From contig UZAN01039472.1 of NCBI GenBank assembly GCA_900618425.1, positions 17,892 through 81,891 on the forward strand: 64,000 nt of DNA, in the 5' to 3' direction. The translations under genes and the position numbers were made by a program. Positions 1-12,545 of the stretch are shown piece after piece. This stretch comes from Echinostoma caproni. Its lineage: Eukaryota; Platyhelminthes; Trematoda; Plagiorchiida; Echinostomatidae. The notes beneath the pieces were generated by a model that worked only from the letters and a program-made list of their open reading frames with translations, made no database searches and was not told the origin of the DNA. The first letter of the stretch is position 1, and the number at the start of each line of letters is the position of its first letter.

Positions 1-1065
1 ATAGGAGGGTGCGGATACGAAACCCTCTGAGGAGATGAGGGAGACGAATTGAACAAATCAACAAAATCTATTAGTCAGTTCTGGATATTCTGAGATCTAA
101 GATCTTGTTATCAAATTTATACACACATTTTTACTATTCCTACAATTCATTACCTGCTACTCATTTGGTTAAAATATGTTTATCCTTTTACTCTCCAGTA
201 ATTCTCCCCTTGTTCTCGGTGAATGATTTTATTATTTCTATCCAAGAGAAATTTAAATATGAGGGATATTACGGCGGAACATCAAACAGAAACTTTGATA
301 TATGATAGACCCACGGAAAACGACGTTTCGAATTGATTGTAAACTTTTATGAATTTTCTTCGACTCCGTCCCCAGTAATTGTTCAAATCCAACAGGACAG
401 AAAATAAGTGAAAGCATTTCACTGAAAACCTTTATTGGAAAACCTTTGAAGACCTCCGCACACTTGTCTAATATACGTCTATCGCAAAATCAACGCTTCC
501 GTCTTACCTTTCACACTCCTATGCTCCCGTATCTGGTCAGTAAAACATTCCATCACACTGTTGAATTGCAATCAAAAAGAGTTCTTTCTATACGTGTCAA
601 TCTTTGATAAACAATCCCCGAGCATAACTGAATGATCATATTTTTCCTACATGCATTAACGGTGTAACTTGTCTATTTATGCATGCGTTCTACAATGCGC
701 AAATAAGGTTATCTTATATTAGTCTCGTATAAGTCCTCTTTGGAATCGGTCACGGATCCTCAACTATCCAATATTCAGCCTGCGGGTCATGGGCGGAGGG
801 AGATTCTTCACTTGTGATTGGATTTAGTGTTTGCCTGGTCATCTGCTTCTTTCCTTTCAATCCTTCCTTTACTTGTAGCCAAACGCATAAGTTACGTTTC
901 CAGTAGACCGGTAGTTCGCCTGAGCTATGAATAACAGGGTAAGCGCAGATTCCATTTTGTCATAGCGTGTCGTGTTGAACACCGAAATTTTACGGTCGGC
1001 ATTAACGTATCAGCGTTGTTGGTCTCCAACTACCCGAACATCTTATTAACTTCATTGTGAGCATA
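1..1065. other. No gene seen
   Basis: AT-rich, with only a short AT-rich open frame at 105-305 that resembles no protein. It could include the 3' UTR of the minus-strand remnant that ends at 1066. Confidence 0.6.
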
Positions 1066-1380
1066 AGCGTAGACCTCCAGACTTGAATGAGCTCTACCCG
1101 AATAATAATAATCAGTTACTAACCCTAATTTCCCTCCGACATTCTTTGTTGTGTATTGAAACTTAGGAATGCCATTATTCGACCGTTCTTCATATTCGGT
1201 AATCTTATCATCCGCCCACCGTTGCGCCTTCTGGTATTGGTCTGCTGTTAAAATATGGGGTCTCTCAAAACTAGAGTCATTATTTNATTATTTTCGCTGT
1301 ACTTCATCATCAGCACTCATATTTTTTCTCCCTTCGATAAACAATCTGAACAAGGCAGTCCCTTGAAAAACTCTAAAGTA
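1066..1380 (-). pseudogene. Unrecognised minus-strand coding remnant (about 100 codons, one in-frame stop)
   Basis: Reading the minus strand from 1380 downwards, one frame is open except for a TAA followed by a codon containing N at about 1285. It includes YFRVFQGTALFRLF, then after the stop PHILTADQYQKAQRWADDKI, TEYEERSNNGIPKFQY and ends at TAG with AYAHNEVNKMFG. Composition and the long stretch of stop-free residues suggest a real protein segment. The sequence before 1380 ends in a possible acceptor (GGATAG). It could be the last exon of a minus-strand gene, with the stop an assembly error at the N, or a decayed gene. No family recognised. Confidence 0.4.
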
Positions 1381-4300
1381 CTATCCAAACAAACCAACCG
1401 ACTGTATTCATCCCCTATCTTTTTTACTGTTATCCTAATAGGTGTAGCTCCATTTTATTGGCATCTCTGACAGGTACACACAGGCACACACACAGAGCTC
1501 CAGAAAAACTCTACACACGTTTCCCCATTCGACATCCCACGAGTGTTCCAACCAAAACAGATAATGTATTAGTTAATTTGTTCCTAAATTTTCGCCTGCT
1601 AATCAAATGATGGTGTGTTACTTCTGTTCTCTGTTGTCAAACTACTGCAATTCATGAGATTTTGTGGTAGGATTTAAGCGATTACCAGTCGGAAAAAATT
1701 ATCCAAAGTGTCACGAGTAGATGCTATTATAATTAGTAGCAATATAATCTGACTAAACAACACAAAAATTATGAGAAAAAATAAACAAAGATGCATATGT
1801 AATAAGAAGTTCGCTTGAAAGAAAAACACACGCATCGGAAGATCGAAGATAGCCAAAACAACGATGAAGAGAAATTTTGATTCTACCGACCTAACGAAAA
1901 CGGTTCTTTTGCACAGTTTCGTATATTTTGACGTCAATCCATCAGTCACATCACCCGTATCTGGAATTGTTTTGCACAAATGCTTTATAATTGATGTCCA
2001 ATGGCACTAAATTTGGGTCATATTCAAATTCACATAAATTTTTCACGAATAGCTCCTGTTTGCGCAGTTTCAAAGATGGTTTTTGACGTAAGTATACTAT
2101 TTCGCTAAGTTTACTATGGCGTTGTGCAATGCAGGTGATTGCTTACTAGAAAGAGGAAAGAGCATTTTCGGTTGATCATTGCCGATTTTCCGTGAATATG
2201 TGATAACGCGCTGATTAGTGGTGCCATACTCCAGTAAGATACAAATATAGCTGGTTGGTACTGACAAAGCTGACATTTCAAATGGTTTACGTCGAATGGC
2301 AAATTACTGGGCAACTTAAGCTACTCCTAGGAAATTCTCACAATGATTACAGTTCAAGTTCATCCGAACGGAGCATGTCCATCGGAGTAAGCATTATTAC
2401 AGAATGGGAGAAAATCAAGTTGGAATAATTCGCGCACCAGAATGTTTGTATTAGACAATCGACTGCGTTATTTTGCAGAAACGTTTTTCTTATAAATAGT
2501 TGGACACAAGAGGTGAAGCAAAATAGAAACATCACGGGAACAGCTTTGAGTAAATACAATTCAATATTGTCAACTTGCGGAGAATTGGGATGTAGTATTA
2601 AAGAGTTCAGTTTACAATTGATGATGAACAACTCAAGGTACTTTTGAAACTAATAAAAAACAGTTAATTTTTATTGTACCAATCATAGTAGCTAACATGC
2701 TCAAGACGAATTGTGCCTTACGTAAGACTTAAAGCAACTGAACGAGGCGAAGAACGTGAAATGGCCACTTTTAATCGATTACTGTCGTATCGAATTTCCG
2801 AAACACGGATTAACTTAAAGCAGACAGGTTCTGGTTTGACAGTTTAAAAATCAATTGTACCATATCTTCGTTAGTAGTTGTTTGAAAGTGGCAAAGTATA
2901 GCAACAATAATGAATTGTATCATTTTCATGCAATTTAGTTTCGCTGGGTTTTAGCCTAATCGAGACAGTTTATTGGGAAAATCGCAACTGATAACCGAAC
3001 TGCTTGTAAGTCAGTTTGCCATCGCCTATGCAATTGAGTTCAATTTTTAAGGGGGGATTTTATAATGAATTGCAGAGATCAAAGTTTGACATGCGGGTTA
3101 AACTAACATAGAAAAGTATTCATTCCTTGTGAAATAAAAAAACATTCAACTACAAAATAATTTGTTTTAGATGATTCATGCAACCGATTATACGGGTGAG
3201 AATGAGTCATTCAGTGAGCGGATGCATTTGTGTACGTTTTTATTGCCAGATCTTTGATTTGAGTGTGAGGGCGTAATCGTGTGAGAAGACTAAACAACTC
3301 CAGGGATGTCAGAAGGTCAGCAATGCTTGCATAAGATGTGATGTATCCACATCGCACCTTAGAAGTGTCTAATGGGCAGCAGTTGTTTCGGTGTGAGCAA
3401 CGAGTAGGGATAATCTTTAAAATTTGTAATTGATTTCTTGTCCTCCGGTCCCGAACCCTACAATAAAAGTACAATTTTAGTAGACTTTTGACCAGATGCG
3501 TCACTTTGGTTGACCTAATTGGAAGTTATCTTTCGTCATTCATCTTGTAAAATGTGTGTGCTGATCGAGTGGCATCCACAACGTTTTCTCTTCTATACAT
3601 ATGATTAGCTTGTGATCTTTGAGCTCAAGTGAAAGTTACCCGGATGGAATAAAGGTGGAATGTTATCTGATTAGGGTTTTGGTTAACTGTTGTTATTTGA
3701 CCGTCCGAAAATTTTGTCACTGATAAAATGAATTCGAATTAGATTTTTCGCAATTCAACTTTGTGATGATCAACGAAAGCTTTGTTCGTTCAATCAAATG
3801 TGGTGTATTGTACGTATTGATAGATGCTTGTATTCAGGACACCTTTCTTCTACTTCTGTGATTTGCTTATTTTTAGAGAAGGTGCAAAATGTGAAACGGC
3901 TTATAGGTAGCTTTGTAGTGTTTTACCTACCATTTCTTTAAACGTAGAGTATCTATAAAAATGCTTTCGAGTGTTTTTCCGATAACGGATTAGAGTAAAT
4001 AACAATCAACCTTTGCCAAGTTAAAAGCTAGAATTTTAAGTTTTACGATAAGATGTTGAAATAAAATAAAGACTGTTGGACATTACATTGAAATGGTATC
4101 ATATTTTCAGAATCAAGAGTTTTATCTCCCATGTGTAGCACCTTAAACAGCATTCTATCGAAAATGACGTTGGTCGAGTGTTACTGTAGAATAGATGACA
4201 GGTTGATGTGAAACAAAACATGTCCACCGATTACCTCACAAATGAATACGCTTCCACAACGGGCACACCGTACAATATTCACCCCCAAAAGGTCATGTTC

Positions 4301-4620
4301 CTCGACGTTATTAATCAGTGATGATCCTCATCCTTTGGGTTTTAATCAGGAGGACTGTCAGCACCAATCTAAACTAATGCACAAGCTGGCTTCTTCATAC
4401 CAATTCATGCTCGGACTGCTGCGTCATTTCTTTTAATCTTGCTCATTATGGGCAAAGAGAGTGTTTAGAGGTAGAAAGTTGGCCTGCATACAGATGTGAT
4501 GGTGCCAGAGGTGTCGCAGGTGTTTTGGTGTGCTCTGCTCTGTACTCTCATGCTCTTGGGTTACCTGAAGTGTTGGTCTATTTTTAGCAAATCCTTACTT
4601 TTGAATAAAATACAAAATAG
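1381..4620. other. Intergenic DNA, nothing recognised
   Basis: Short frames only (up to about 100 codons), none protein-like. No repeat family recognised. Confidence 0.6.
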
Positions 4621-4800
4621 ATGAGGCTTGAGGTAACAAGCTTTGAAACACTGGACAGCTGTTCAGACCTGGTTGGGTTTCATCAGCGGTTTGAATTCAT
4701 CGTCCCACCTGGAGATCGAACTCGGGACCTCACAGATAAAGCGCAGGGATACTACCCGTCCGGCGACCGGGTAGTTGATCAGACCTGTTCTAGTTTTAAA
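4621..4800 (-). mobile_element. tRNA-headed SINE, decayed copy with hammerhead-like core
   Basis: On the minus strand a tRNA-like B box (GGTCCCGAGTTCGATC) near 4715-4730 is followed by CTGATGA, a stem and CAGCTGTCCAGTG, in the same order as the better copies at 58.7 and 59.0 kb. The GAAA part of the core has become TGAA and the stem I upstream half is lost, so it should not cleave. The A box is poor. Confidence 0.7.
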
Positions 4801-4954
4801 TATACACAAACAAACCATCTTTTCGAGCCCGTTGCAGGCATCATGCTTCGGTCATTTTACCAATAGCCTGTAGGGTCATAACTCTTTTGGAGAGAACCTG
4901 ACAATCTGTTGTATGAAATACAAAATGTTGATAGTCTAAAATGATATCAATTTA

Positions 4955-5655
4955 CTTTTTCGCTTACGTGGTTACCAGAGCAATGCCAGACTGATGTAGA
5001 CCTCCTTCTGCTGAAAAAATATGGGCCTCCGCTTTTTATTGATATGATCTCAGCAAATCTTAGCAGCCGTCGGGGGTGTAAAAACCCATAAATAGGTACC
5101 GCCCTCGGCTTTGTGATCAGTCTGCAGCAGATGGAGAGCAATTTAAAACGATGTGGATCAACTCATACGAAGATAGACATTGGTGGCGGATGTAGCGTGC
5201 TTATATTTTACTGCAAATTCGGTCTTTCGCTTCACTACAATCCAGATTCCAAAGCCCTTGGTGAAATCACCACTCCTTCTGTCCCCCGAATCGCATGTAA
5301 TCTATGAGTTTTATTGTGAGTGCAAAGCCACTTACGTTGACCGAACAGACAGACAACTACCTACCGACACTGGTCGAGTGGTTCACGGACCAGGGGTACA
5401 CAAACACCCATCCCATGAAGTCAGTCACAAAGAATATCTGCGCAGACAATTGCTGGCCATGTGCTGCAGACTGGCCACCAAGCCGAGCGCGGGACTTCTT
5501 TTCGGGTAGTTTGCACAACTGTGAATGGATGGCTGCTAAGGTTTCCAGAGGTCATAGCAATCAAATGCGGAGGCCACTATATTCTCAGCAGAACGAGGTC
5601 TATGTCAGTCTGGCATTGCTCTGGTAAAATCATGTAAGCCGAAAAGTAAATTGAC
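4955..5655 (+). mobile_element. Penelope-like element fragment: inverted terminal repeats around a GIY-YIG endonuclease remnant
   Basis: In the centre, 5290-5470 encodes, with frame breaks, HVIYEFYCECKATYVDRT then DRQLPT, matching the Cys-rich start of the GIY-YIG endonuclease of Penelope-like elements (family consensus of the type VVYxFxCxCxAxYxGRTxRxL). The GIY-YIG Gly is Asp here. The right side (5452-5655) and the left side (4955-5135, inverted) are copies of each other over about 180-200 bases, sharing for example CAGTCTGGCATTGCTCTGGT. Inverted pseudo-LTRs are a known arrangement in this class. No reverse transcriptase is present, so it is a 5'-truncated, dead copy. Confidence 0.7.
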
Positions 5656-7180
5656 ATCATGTTAGATATCAGCACCTGTGATATATGAACCAGTTTTGTA
5701 CTGCGCATCAAGCACCAGTTGAGATTTATGGAAATAAATCCGGAATTAATTTATGCTCATTGGCAGTGTTGTGTTCGTTGTTCAAGTTCATTTGGGGAAA
5801 TAATGGCTTTCGTTCGAAAGTCTAGAGATACTTTGATCCCTAAGCTATACAAAGCTTGTTCGACTGCCTTTTCATTGTCACCCAGCAAATTGATACCATC
5901 TGCGCATTCAAAGTGAAAAAATCCATTACACTGAGTTCAAATCAACCGTTTGCTGAACCAAGACAAGGATTTCGATGAAAACCCACCCATGGTAACTTTG
6001 AAAAAATGAGACATATCGCACTCATTTGGAAACATCAAAAGGCTCCAAAAGCTTGTATGAAGTTCCTGTGAAGTTCGAAGAAGGAAGATCGAAGGAAAAA
6101 ACCCAACGCATATCCCTGACTATCAGACAATAGTAATCTAACCCAAAACTATCTCTCAAATGCGCCTCGTTTGGAGTCGTTTGATTTCCTCTAGAATTCA
6201 TATCTCCTGCTAACATCACTTTATACAAGATGTGCATCATTGATAAAGAAGAGCATTGACTTATTCTGGACAGCTTACACAATTCAGTGAAACCATCTGT
6301 TTGGACTGTACCACCGTATAATAAATTACTAGTTTTTTTTTATATATGAGCCGGCACGTTTCCGATTGACCCTACGCAGTGTATCTCGTACTGGTTAATG
6401 TTGAGCAGCGTAGAACGCCGAGATATTTTTCAACATCCCATTAGCCTCCGTGATTAATATGCTAATGGGATTTGGATTACGTGGCCAGACAAACTGGAAT
6501 TAAACAGACTCTAATGATTACCACGTTTTAAGTTTCTTTTCCTACCTCCGATTGGCCAGATAAACTTTAGTGGCTTCATTGTCGGCTGTGGTTAGCATGT
6601 CTCGCTCAATGTTAATGCCAGTTGGGATAGTCAAACGTAATATGGCACTGATATTACTGTTTATTCATTCTAAACTGAATTCATCGGGCAATTATAGTAC
6701 TTTATTCGCCCATATTCAGCAAATCACAAACCAGACGCTCCAAGTGATCGATAGGTATTGATTATCGATGCTTAACTGCCATGCGGTGTGTGCATAATAT
6801 ATTCATCCGAGAAAAATGAAGTCTAGGACTTTCCATAAGTGAACTCATTCCTAACGGATTTGAGATACCACAACCCCATAACATGCCAACATTTTGGAAT
6901 GTGGAATCCATGATGGGATACACGGCTGACCACTATTTATTTGTCCACTCGAGCAAAGAGTATGATTTTAGTTCAAAAATTGTTGAATAAATACCGACGG
7001 GCGGAGTTAAAATGGAATAATACAAAGTGAGAAAAATCTGTCGCTCTTGTGCACTCATGTGTTTGTGGGTGCGCGTGGGTGTGTACGGGCGTGCGTGTGA
7101 TTAAAACTAAACACTCCTTGTGATTGGTTCATTTCTTAGTATTGGTTATCCGGATTACAGTTGATCGATGAGGAGCTTTT
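5656..7180. other. Upstream region of the GEF gene
   Basis: No gene. A GT-rich simple stretch lies at 7041-7103. The 5' UTR and promoter should be here or further upstream, but I see no dependable element. Confidence 0.5.
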
Positions 7181-7242
7181 ATGACGACTGAGCAGGGTAT
7201 GAACATGTTCAATACGACCGCGTTGGAGCACATGGAACGCCG
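7181..7242 (+). CDS. RhoGEF exon 1, putative start codon exon
   Basis: The ATG at 7181 opens a 62-nt reading frame of 20 codons plus two bases, ending at a GTGGGT donor (7243). An in-frame TGA lies about 12 nt upstream, which fits a translation start. The peptide begins MTTEQGMNMFNTTALEHMER. The two leftover bases (CG) join the first base of exon 2 to give Arg, and phases match. Support is only splice consensus, phase and codon-like composition. The donor is of medium strength and the intron that follows is 7.4 kb, so another first exon, or entry by trans-splicing further downstream, is possible. No promoter element is evident upstream. Confidence 0.5.
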
Positions 7243-8869
7243 GTGGGTGGCACGTTCTGTTATCTTTTCCCTATGATATCGCTTTCGAACCTACCTGATG
7301 CTATTGATCATTGAATTTCATTTGTTCCCATCAAGTTGGCCTTATGCAAAACATATTATAATAAAGCATAGAATGACTTTTACTGTTTGACGTTCCTAAT
7401 TCAGTGTAGTTTGGTAAATGTTCACTTTTGTATGGTAGACGGCAGGTTAACTCATTTGTCTTCAATGAAAGTTATCTAGGTTCAGATCGAAACTACCGGG
7501 CATAATGTTGCATATGATCAGTAATAATATCGACAGACAGTAAGCAACTTATGAATCCTCCCGAAAATTGCGCACATGTAAACCTTTCAGTTTGAGGAAG
7601 AGTGCAGTCATTCAGTAGTGAGAATAAATGGACTGTTGAATCCGGATGGCAATCAACTGAGCAGAAAGTTTTGATTCAAGTTGAGTTTCTCTGGGCCCTA
7701 TCGCTCTCCTATCCACTTGCTTTGAACAGATTCCTTACGCTGCACATGTGTAATTCCGAATGTAGACAAAGGATTACTGCATAAAATTATTTTTATGAAT
7801 TACACAGTCATAATTTATTCAAATTAGGTAAATCGCAGATGAACTAGTGTTTTTATCATTTTTTTAACGTAGTTAATGCCACAATGGATTTTGTAGCTGA
7901 TTTACTGAACTCTCGAGTCTTGGGTAAACAACTTTGCATTGCGAACCCCTTTTGGACGTAACTAATTGGGGAACAACTGAGTGCATGCATTGCGCTAGAT
8001 TGCTCTTGCAGACGCATATAGGAAGCATGTCTAACCATGTGAGAGTAAACGTATGCCCTGGTTGCCATTCAAATGATACTCAAACAGATATCAGAAAAAA
8101 ACAGCTCGGAAAATGCTCGCCTAATCACGCTTAGCATTATGACAAAATTACATCACCGAATCATCTTTTTCCGTTGTTGAACATAAATATAGAATACAAG
8201 AGGCCTGTGTTAAAAATCCCGTATCTGGATTTATTTTACCGTATCTCTTCTGATGCTTACTTAAAACAAATTGCAAAACGAATTGTTATTGGGTTCACGA
8301 CCGCCATGGTTCCTCATAAAGAGAACGCCAAGGGAACGAATAACTCTAATTGGTTGTGATCATTTGCATTACTCAATCTGTAGTACTGTCCTGATAAGAT
8401 GTAGTGAATTATATCCAGAAGCCAAATGTGCTACGGGAACCAAATGCGTAACTCCTGGTTGTAGACAGCTATTCTGCCCAAGTTGCCACCAGTTTTAAGT
8501 TAGGGAACTTGTGGAGCGCAGTGCAGGGTAGGAGGGGTGGGGAAACGAATTCCCAATAGAATTTGCCTCCACTTACTTCACTGAACTGAATGTCATTACG
8601 ATGACCAAAGGTCCGGATCATGATATTAGTGTTTCCACTGAAAGGTTATTTTGTTGCTGGAACTGAATTGCTTGTCTAGGTGATTCCAATACTATCAGTT
8701 GTTTTAGGTTTGCCTAATTTTCCACCCTTTTATATGAATATGCTGTAGTATTCAATTCGATTATGTAGAAGATTTCGTTGTTTACAGAGTAAACAACGCA
8801 TGAAGTACACGCATAGATGTGTTACATGACTGATTCGACCTGAATGGGTGTCACCAATAGTACAAATTC

Positions 8870-8935
8870 ATCGAACCAGTTGAGAATCAAAATCGGGACC
8901 TCACAGGTAAAAAGCTACTGCTATGAAAAGCGAAG
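8870..8935 (-). mobile_element. SINE head fragment (minus strand)
   Basis: The minus strand carries TTTACCTGTGAGGTCCCGAT, the tRNA-like B-box half shared with the SINE copy at 9235. Only the head is present. Confidence 0.45.
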
Positions 8936-9119
8936 TTTGGTGCGTGCAACACGCTCGCCAAGATGGGCTGCGCTTTATCATGTATGAGCAAAATGAAAGA
9001 CAATTTAACCCATCTTCTTTTCTTTCTTTTCTTTTCATTTTACCTTCTTTTATTGATTATACAAGGATACAATTTTCAGGAATGGGGAAGCGGCCAATCA
9101 AAGGGCTGCCATTCAACAT

Positions 9120-9215
9120 ACAATGGGGAAAATCAGACAGTAAAGATGGGATTCGAACTCACATCCACGGGGTGATAATTTGGTGACGTTACCACCGAGC
9201 CACCACCGCCCGGTT
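9120..9215 (-). mobile_element. tRNA-derived SINE, second family (minus strand)
   Basis: Read on the minus strand: an A box (GTGGCTCGGTGGT) followed at 50 bases by a B box (GAGTTCGAATCCCA). The head starts with GGGCGGTGGTGGCTCGGTGG. A related copy is at 31660-31780. It has no obvious tRNA clover-leaf and so is a pol III SINE head, not a tRNA gene. Confidence 0.6.
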
Positions 9216-9234
9216 TCTGGGCGAGTAGTATGCT

Positions 9235-9360
9235 TGCGTTTTACCTGTGAGGTCCCGGGTAAGATGCCAGTTTGGAACACGGGATTCACTGCGGATGAAA
9301 CCCATCTAGGTTAAAACAGCTATCCAATAACTCCCAGGTTTTCAATTCACCCTTCGATTG
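9235..9360 (+). mobile_element. Hammerhead-type SINE, decayed copy
   Basis: GTGAGGTCCCGGGT (B-box region) is followed by a decayed hammerhead segment at 9288-9330: CGGATGA for CTGATGA, AACC/GGTT stem II, AAAA for GAAA, then CAGCTATC. It continues with the family's tail (TTTTCAATTCACCCTTC). Abuts the second-family SINE head. Confidence 0.65.
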
Positions 9361-12300
9361 CCTGTTTATGATGTAATTCACTACATTGGAAATGGTTGAA
9401 AGCATTTTCGTTTTACTTTGATCTTGTGCATATATGCACCGTGTCAGTCTTCATTGACCAATTTTAAAATCTAAAATTTCCTGTCCTGTTTGTTTGATAC
9501 AGCATTTACTCCGGTATGGCTTTATGTGCTTTTCCATTCCAAGTCCCAAGGCTTAGAGTTCTTTGTCCCTTCCCCTTGTTCCTCTTTCTTCTCCTCCGGT
9601 TCATCATCATATTTTGGAATGAGTGTAGAAGACCGACACAGTTTTCTCCCCGGAGTCCTTGATGACGTGTAGCTGAACACACATAGTTCTGAGTGAAACG
9701 GATTACATTTTTAGTAATTAACCTAAGTGAAGCTAGCTGCTGCTTTCGTTTAAAAAACAAATATTAACTAAATCACTTGTTTGGACTTTGACCATATGCA
9801 ATGTGTTAAAGATCGTTGAGGCATCTATTTACTCCGTCCGCTTGAGGACTAACAGTATGGACTAACAAGTGAATTACTCATGCTTCCTCTTGATAGTCTG
9901 ATTACTGCGCACTAGTCTTACCTTTTTCGAAAGCGGTTTACAAACATCCAGATGAGATAAATAGTTGAGTGTATTGGACCAGTTTGCCTTGAGAGTTAAA
10001 AAACAATTTTTAATTTAAAACTTTGCGGCCCCATCTTTGACCTCGGCAATACCAAAGGAGAATAACTTTTGCGAGATTTTAAAGTTTCGTTTATTATTCT
10101 CATTTGCTGACGCAGAACAAGTTATGCATAGCACACTAGGTTGAACAATCACAGTGAGTGGATGTATACATGCGAACAAAGACTTCCGAATATAGAAGTC
10201 AAAGATCAAATCGGTGACAAGACATTGAACAGTTTAAATCACTTAAATAGCTTCTTAACTTAGTCACTCCACACTTCACAGTACCTCATGAAGTAGAATG
10301 CAACAACTCCCCAGGACCCCTAGATAAAAGAGGTAATAAAATAAGACACTTGCATACTCTGGTTACCGGAAAGCAATATGGAGTTTTCAATGCCTAAACT
10401 TTTCGAGCTGTTACACAATAGCCTTCAAAGGAGAGCTTGTGAAAACTCTTTCTTTGGGCAAGGAACCCTCGGTCTCCAGATACACTACAAAAATAAGAGC
10501 CATTGCGGCAAAGAACATTGCTAAACAGTGCTTACCGAGAAAGGCGCACAGCCATTCACAGTGAACAATTTCTAAAGACTGACCTTGACAAAGTGTTAAC
10601 TAAAAGGTTGTCAACACTTAACTATCCAATGGGATCACGTCTTAAATGATGTGCACCAAAGGCTGAAGTCAACTCTAAACCACACAGTCCCGGCTACGCA
10701 ACTCAGACCGACCTCAATTTCATTGGGTTACTTCTTTCTCTAATTGAATTCCACAAATGGTCTTTTTTCAATCATAGGCTTCAGAGAAACCATGTTCTTA
10801 GTATTGGCGCAAGCTGGTTTCTGATAGAAAATGTATCCTTTTTAGTAGAATGTTGCACTAAAGATGCGGTTGGCATGATTGTACACACTTTGGTCCTCGC
10901 ACTATCTATTCCCTACCATCTGGATTTCTCAATTACCTATCGTTACGAGATTATCTTACGCCTCCCAAATTTTACTGAATTACCGATTGTTTGCTCTTTT
11001 TTTTAATTTCCGTTTTAAATGTACGAAAACCCTAGTTGAAACATTGCACACGTATTCTAATTTATAAGTAGGATTTTCAAGTTATCTTTCAAATAATCCA
11101 CAAGTTCCTTTTTTAACAATGCCTGTCTCGCTCACACAATCAATTCATTTACATAGCGATCGCTTCTAAATACAGTTTGGAACGCATTGATAGTCCCTAT
11201 AAAACCTTCCGTCACCGAACCGTCCGAGATTTGAAAATAACTTTGCGATTGATTGTTTAAAGTAACATTCATTCAAATACGATTGATTAATCAAGGAAAA
11301 TCATAACTAATCCGTTTGCTACGTCACTTAAATGTTGAAATTTTCATTTACAAATGCAGAATTTCATCAGATGTTTTTTGTTTGGATAAACACGTGTAAA
11401 GCATTTAATGAACTTAGAGAACACAAAACCAATATGTACGCTTGACACCAAAAATTTTAATTAATGTAAACGTCTATCACCAGAATGAGACTCACGTGGT
11501 CTGTCGCACTCAATATCACCGGAGAAAACATGGCGCACAAAGGTACATAGCCTATCGGTTACCCTTAAATTTTTTGATTATACATTCGCATACAAGTCAT
11601 CCGAACTCGGTAGATGAGTATGTATCACAAAACGCACTCATTCGATGATTTTAATAGGGGTTCCCTAAAACCCTCATCGTATCTAAAATCTCTGATTGTA
11701 TTAACGATTTCAATAAGCACGAAATCCCCGGGGACCATTGTACACATTTTAAAGCAAAATCAAAAATATATACACGGTCGTTTGTATTTGTGTACCCAGT
11801 ACTTTCTAGTAATAAGCCTAAATCAAAGAAACAATTCGCTTGGTCTCTGGTTTTCACTTCAATTTGTGCGCACGTATAAGAGACCTAACTGCTGGAAGAG
11901 ATTTCATGTAGCCTATCAGTATAATAATAAGTTGCTAATTTTTTTCTGGTCGCAAACTTTCGCAAACAATGAACATACAACTACATTGAATTCTGAACAT
12001 GCACTTGTGCTTTTCAGTGCAACCTTAGTGAATTAGTTAAAAAACCGACTTTTGTATCCCATCTACTATAGTAATTGTTATGGAGTATTTGAAATTAAAG
12101 AGTAGACGGTTCTCTGAAAGGGCGAGAATGTTTTCTGGTTAATTCATTTTACGAAAGTACTTAGTTAACGAGTGACTCGATTTGTGAATCGATTTGTTTG
12201 ACCGTCCTCTAAGCCTGAAATGTGGTCAGCACTCACAATTTTATATATTTCCTGCTATGCAAACTCCCAAGAAATGACGGAATTCGTTGCACCAAACATA

Positions 12301-12489
12301 AATATATACTTATGTATCAATGTTTTCAAGATCATCAACCAGTTTTATTCAAAATACCACTGTTGACCGCTGGATCGAACCACTAATCGATCTATGGTGG
12401 AGAGACCTAATGGTGAATCAATTGTATATACAGTAGATAAAATCAAAAATAGTGACCTGGATTTTCTCGCCTGAACGCGATAGCCTAGC

Positions 12490-12545
12490 AGTTTGGTTGT
12501 AAACGTTTTATCACCAGCGGAGGTGACATTTCCAGTGCTTTTGGA
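12490..12545 (-). repeat. Short repeat related to the 26.1 kb hairpin family
   Basis: On the minus strand, AGCACTGGAAATGTCACCTC followed by GGTGATAAAACGTTTACAAC resembles the right arm of the hairpin at 26107-26275. This motif class (GGTGATGAAACGTTTGC) commonly trails Penelope-like elements, from memory. Confidence 0.4.
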
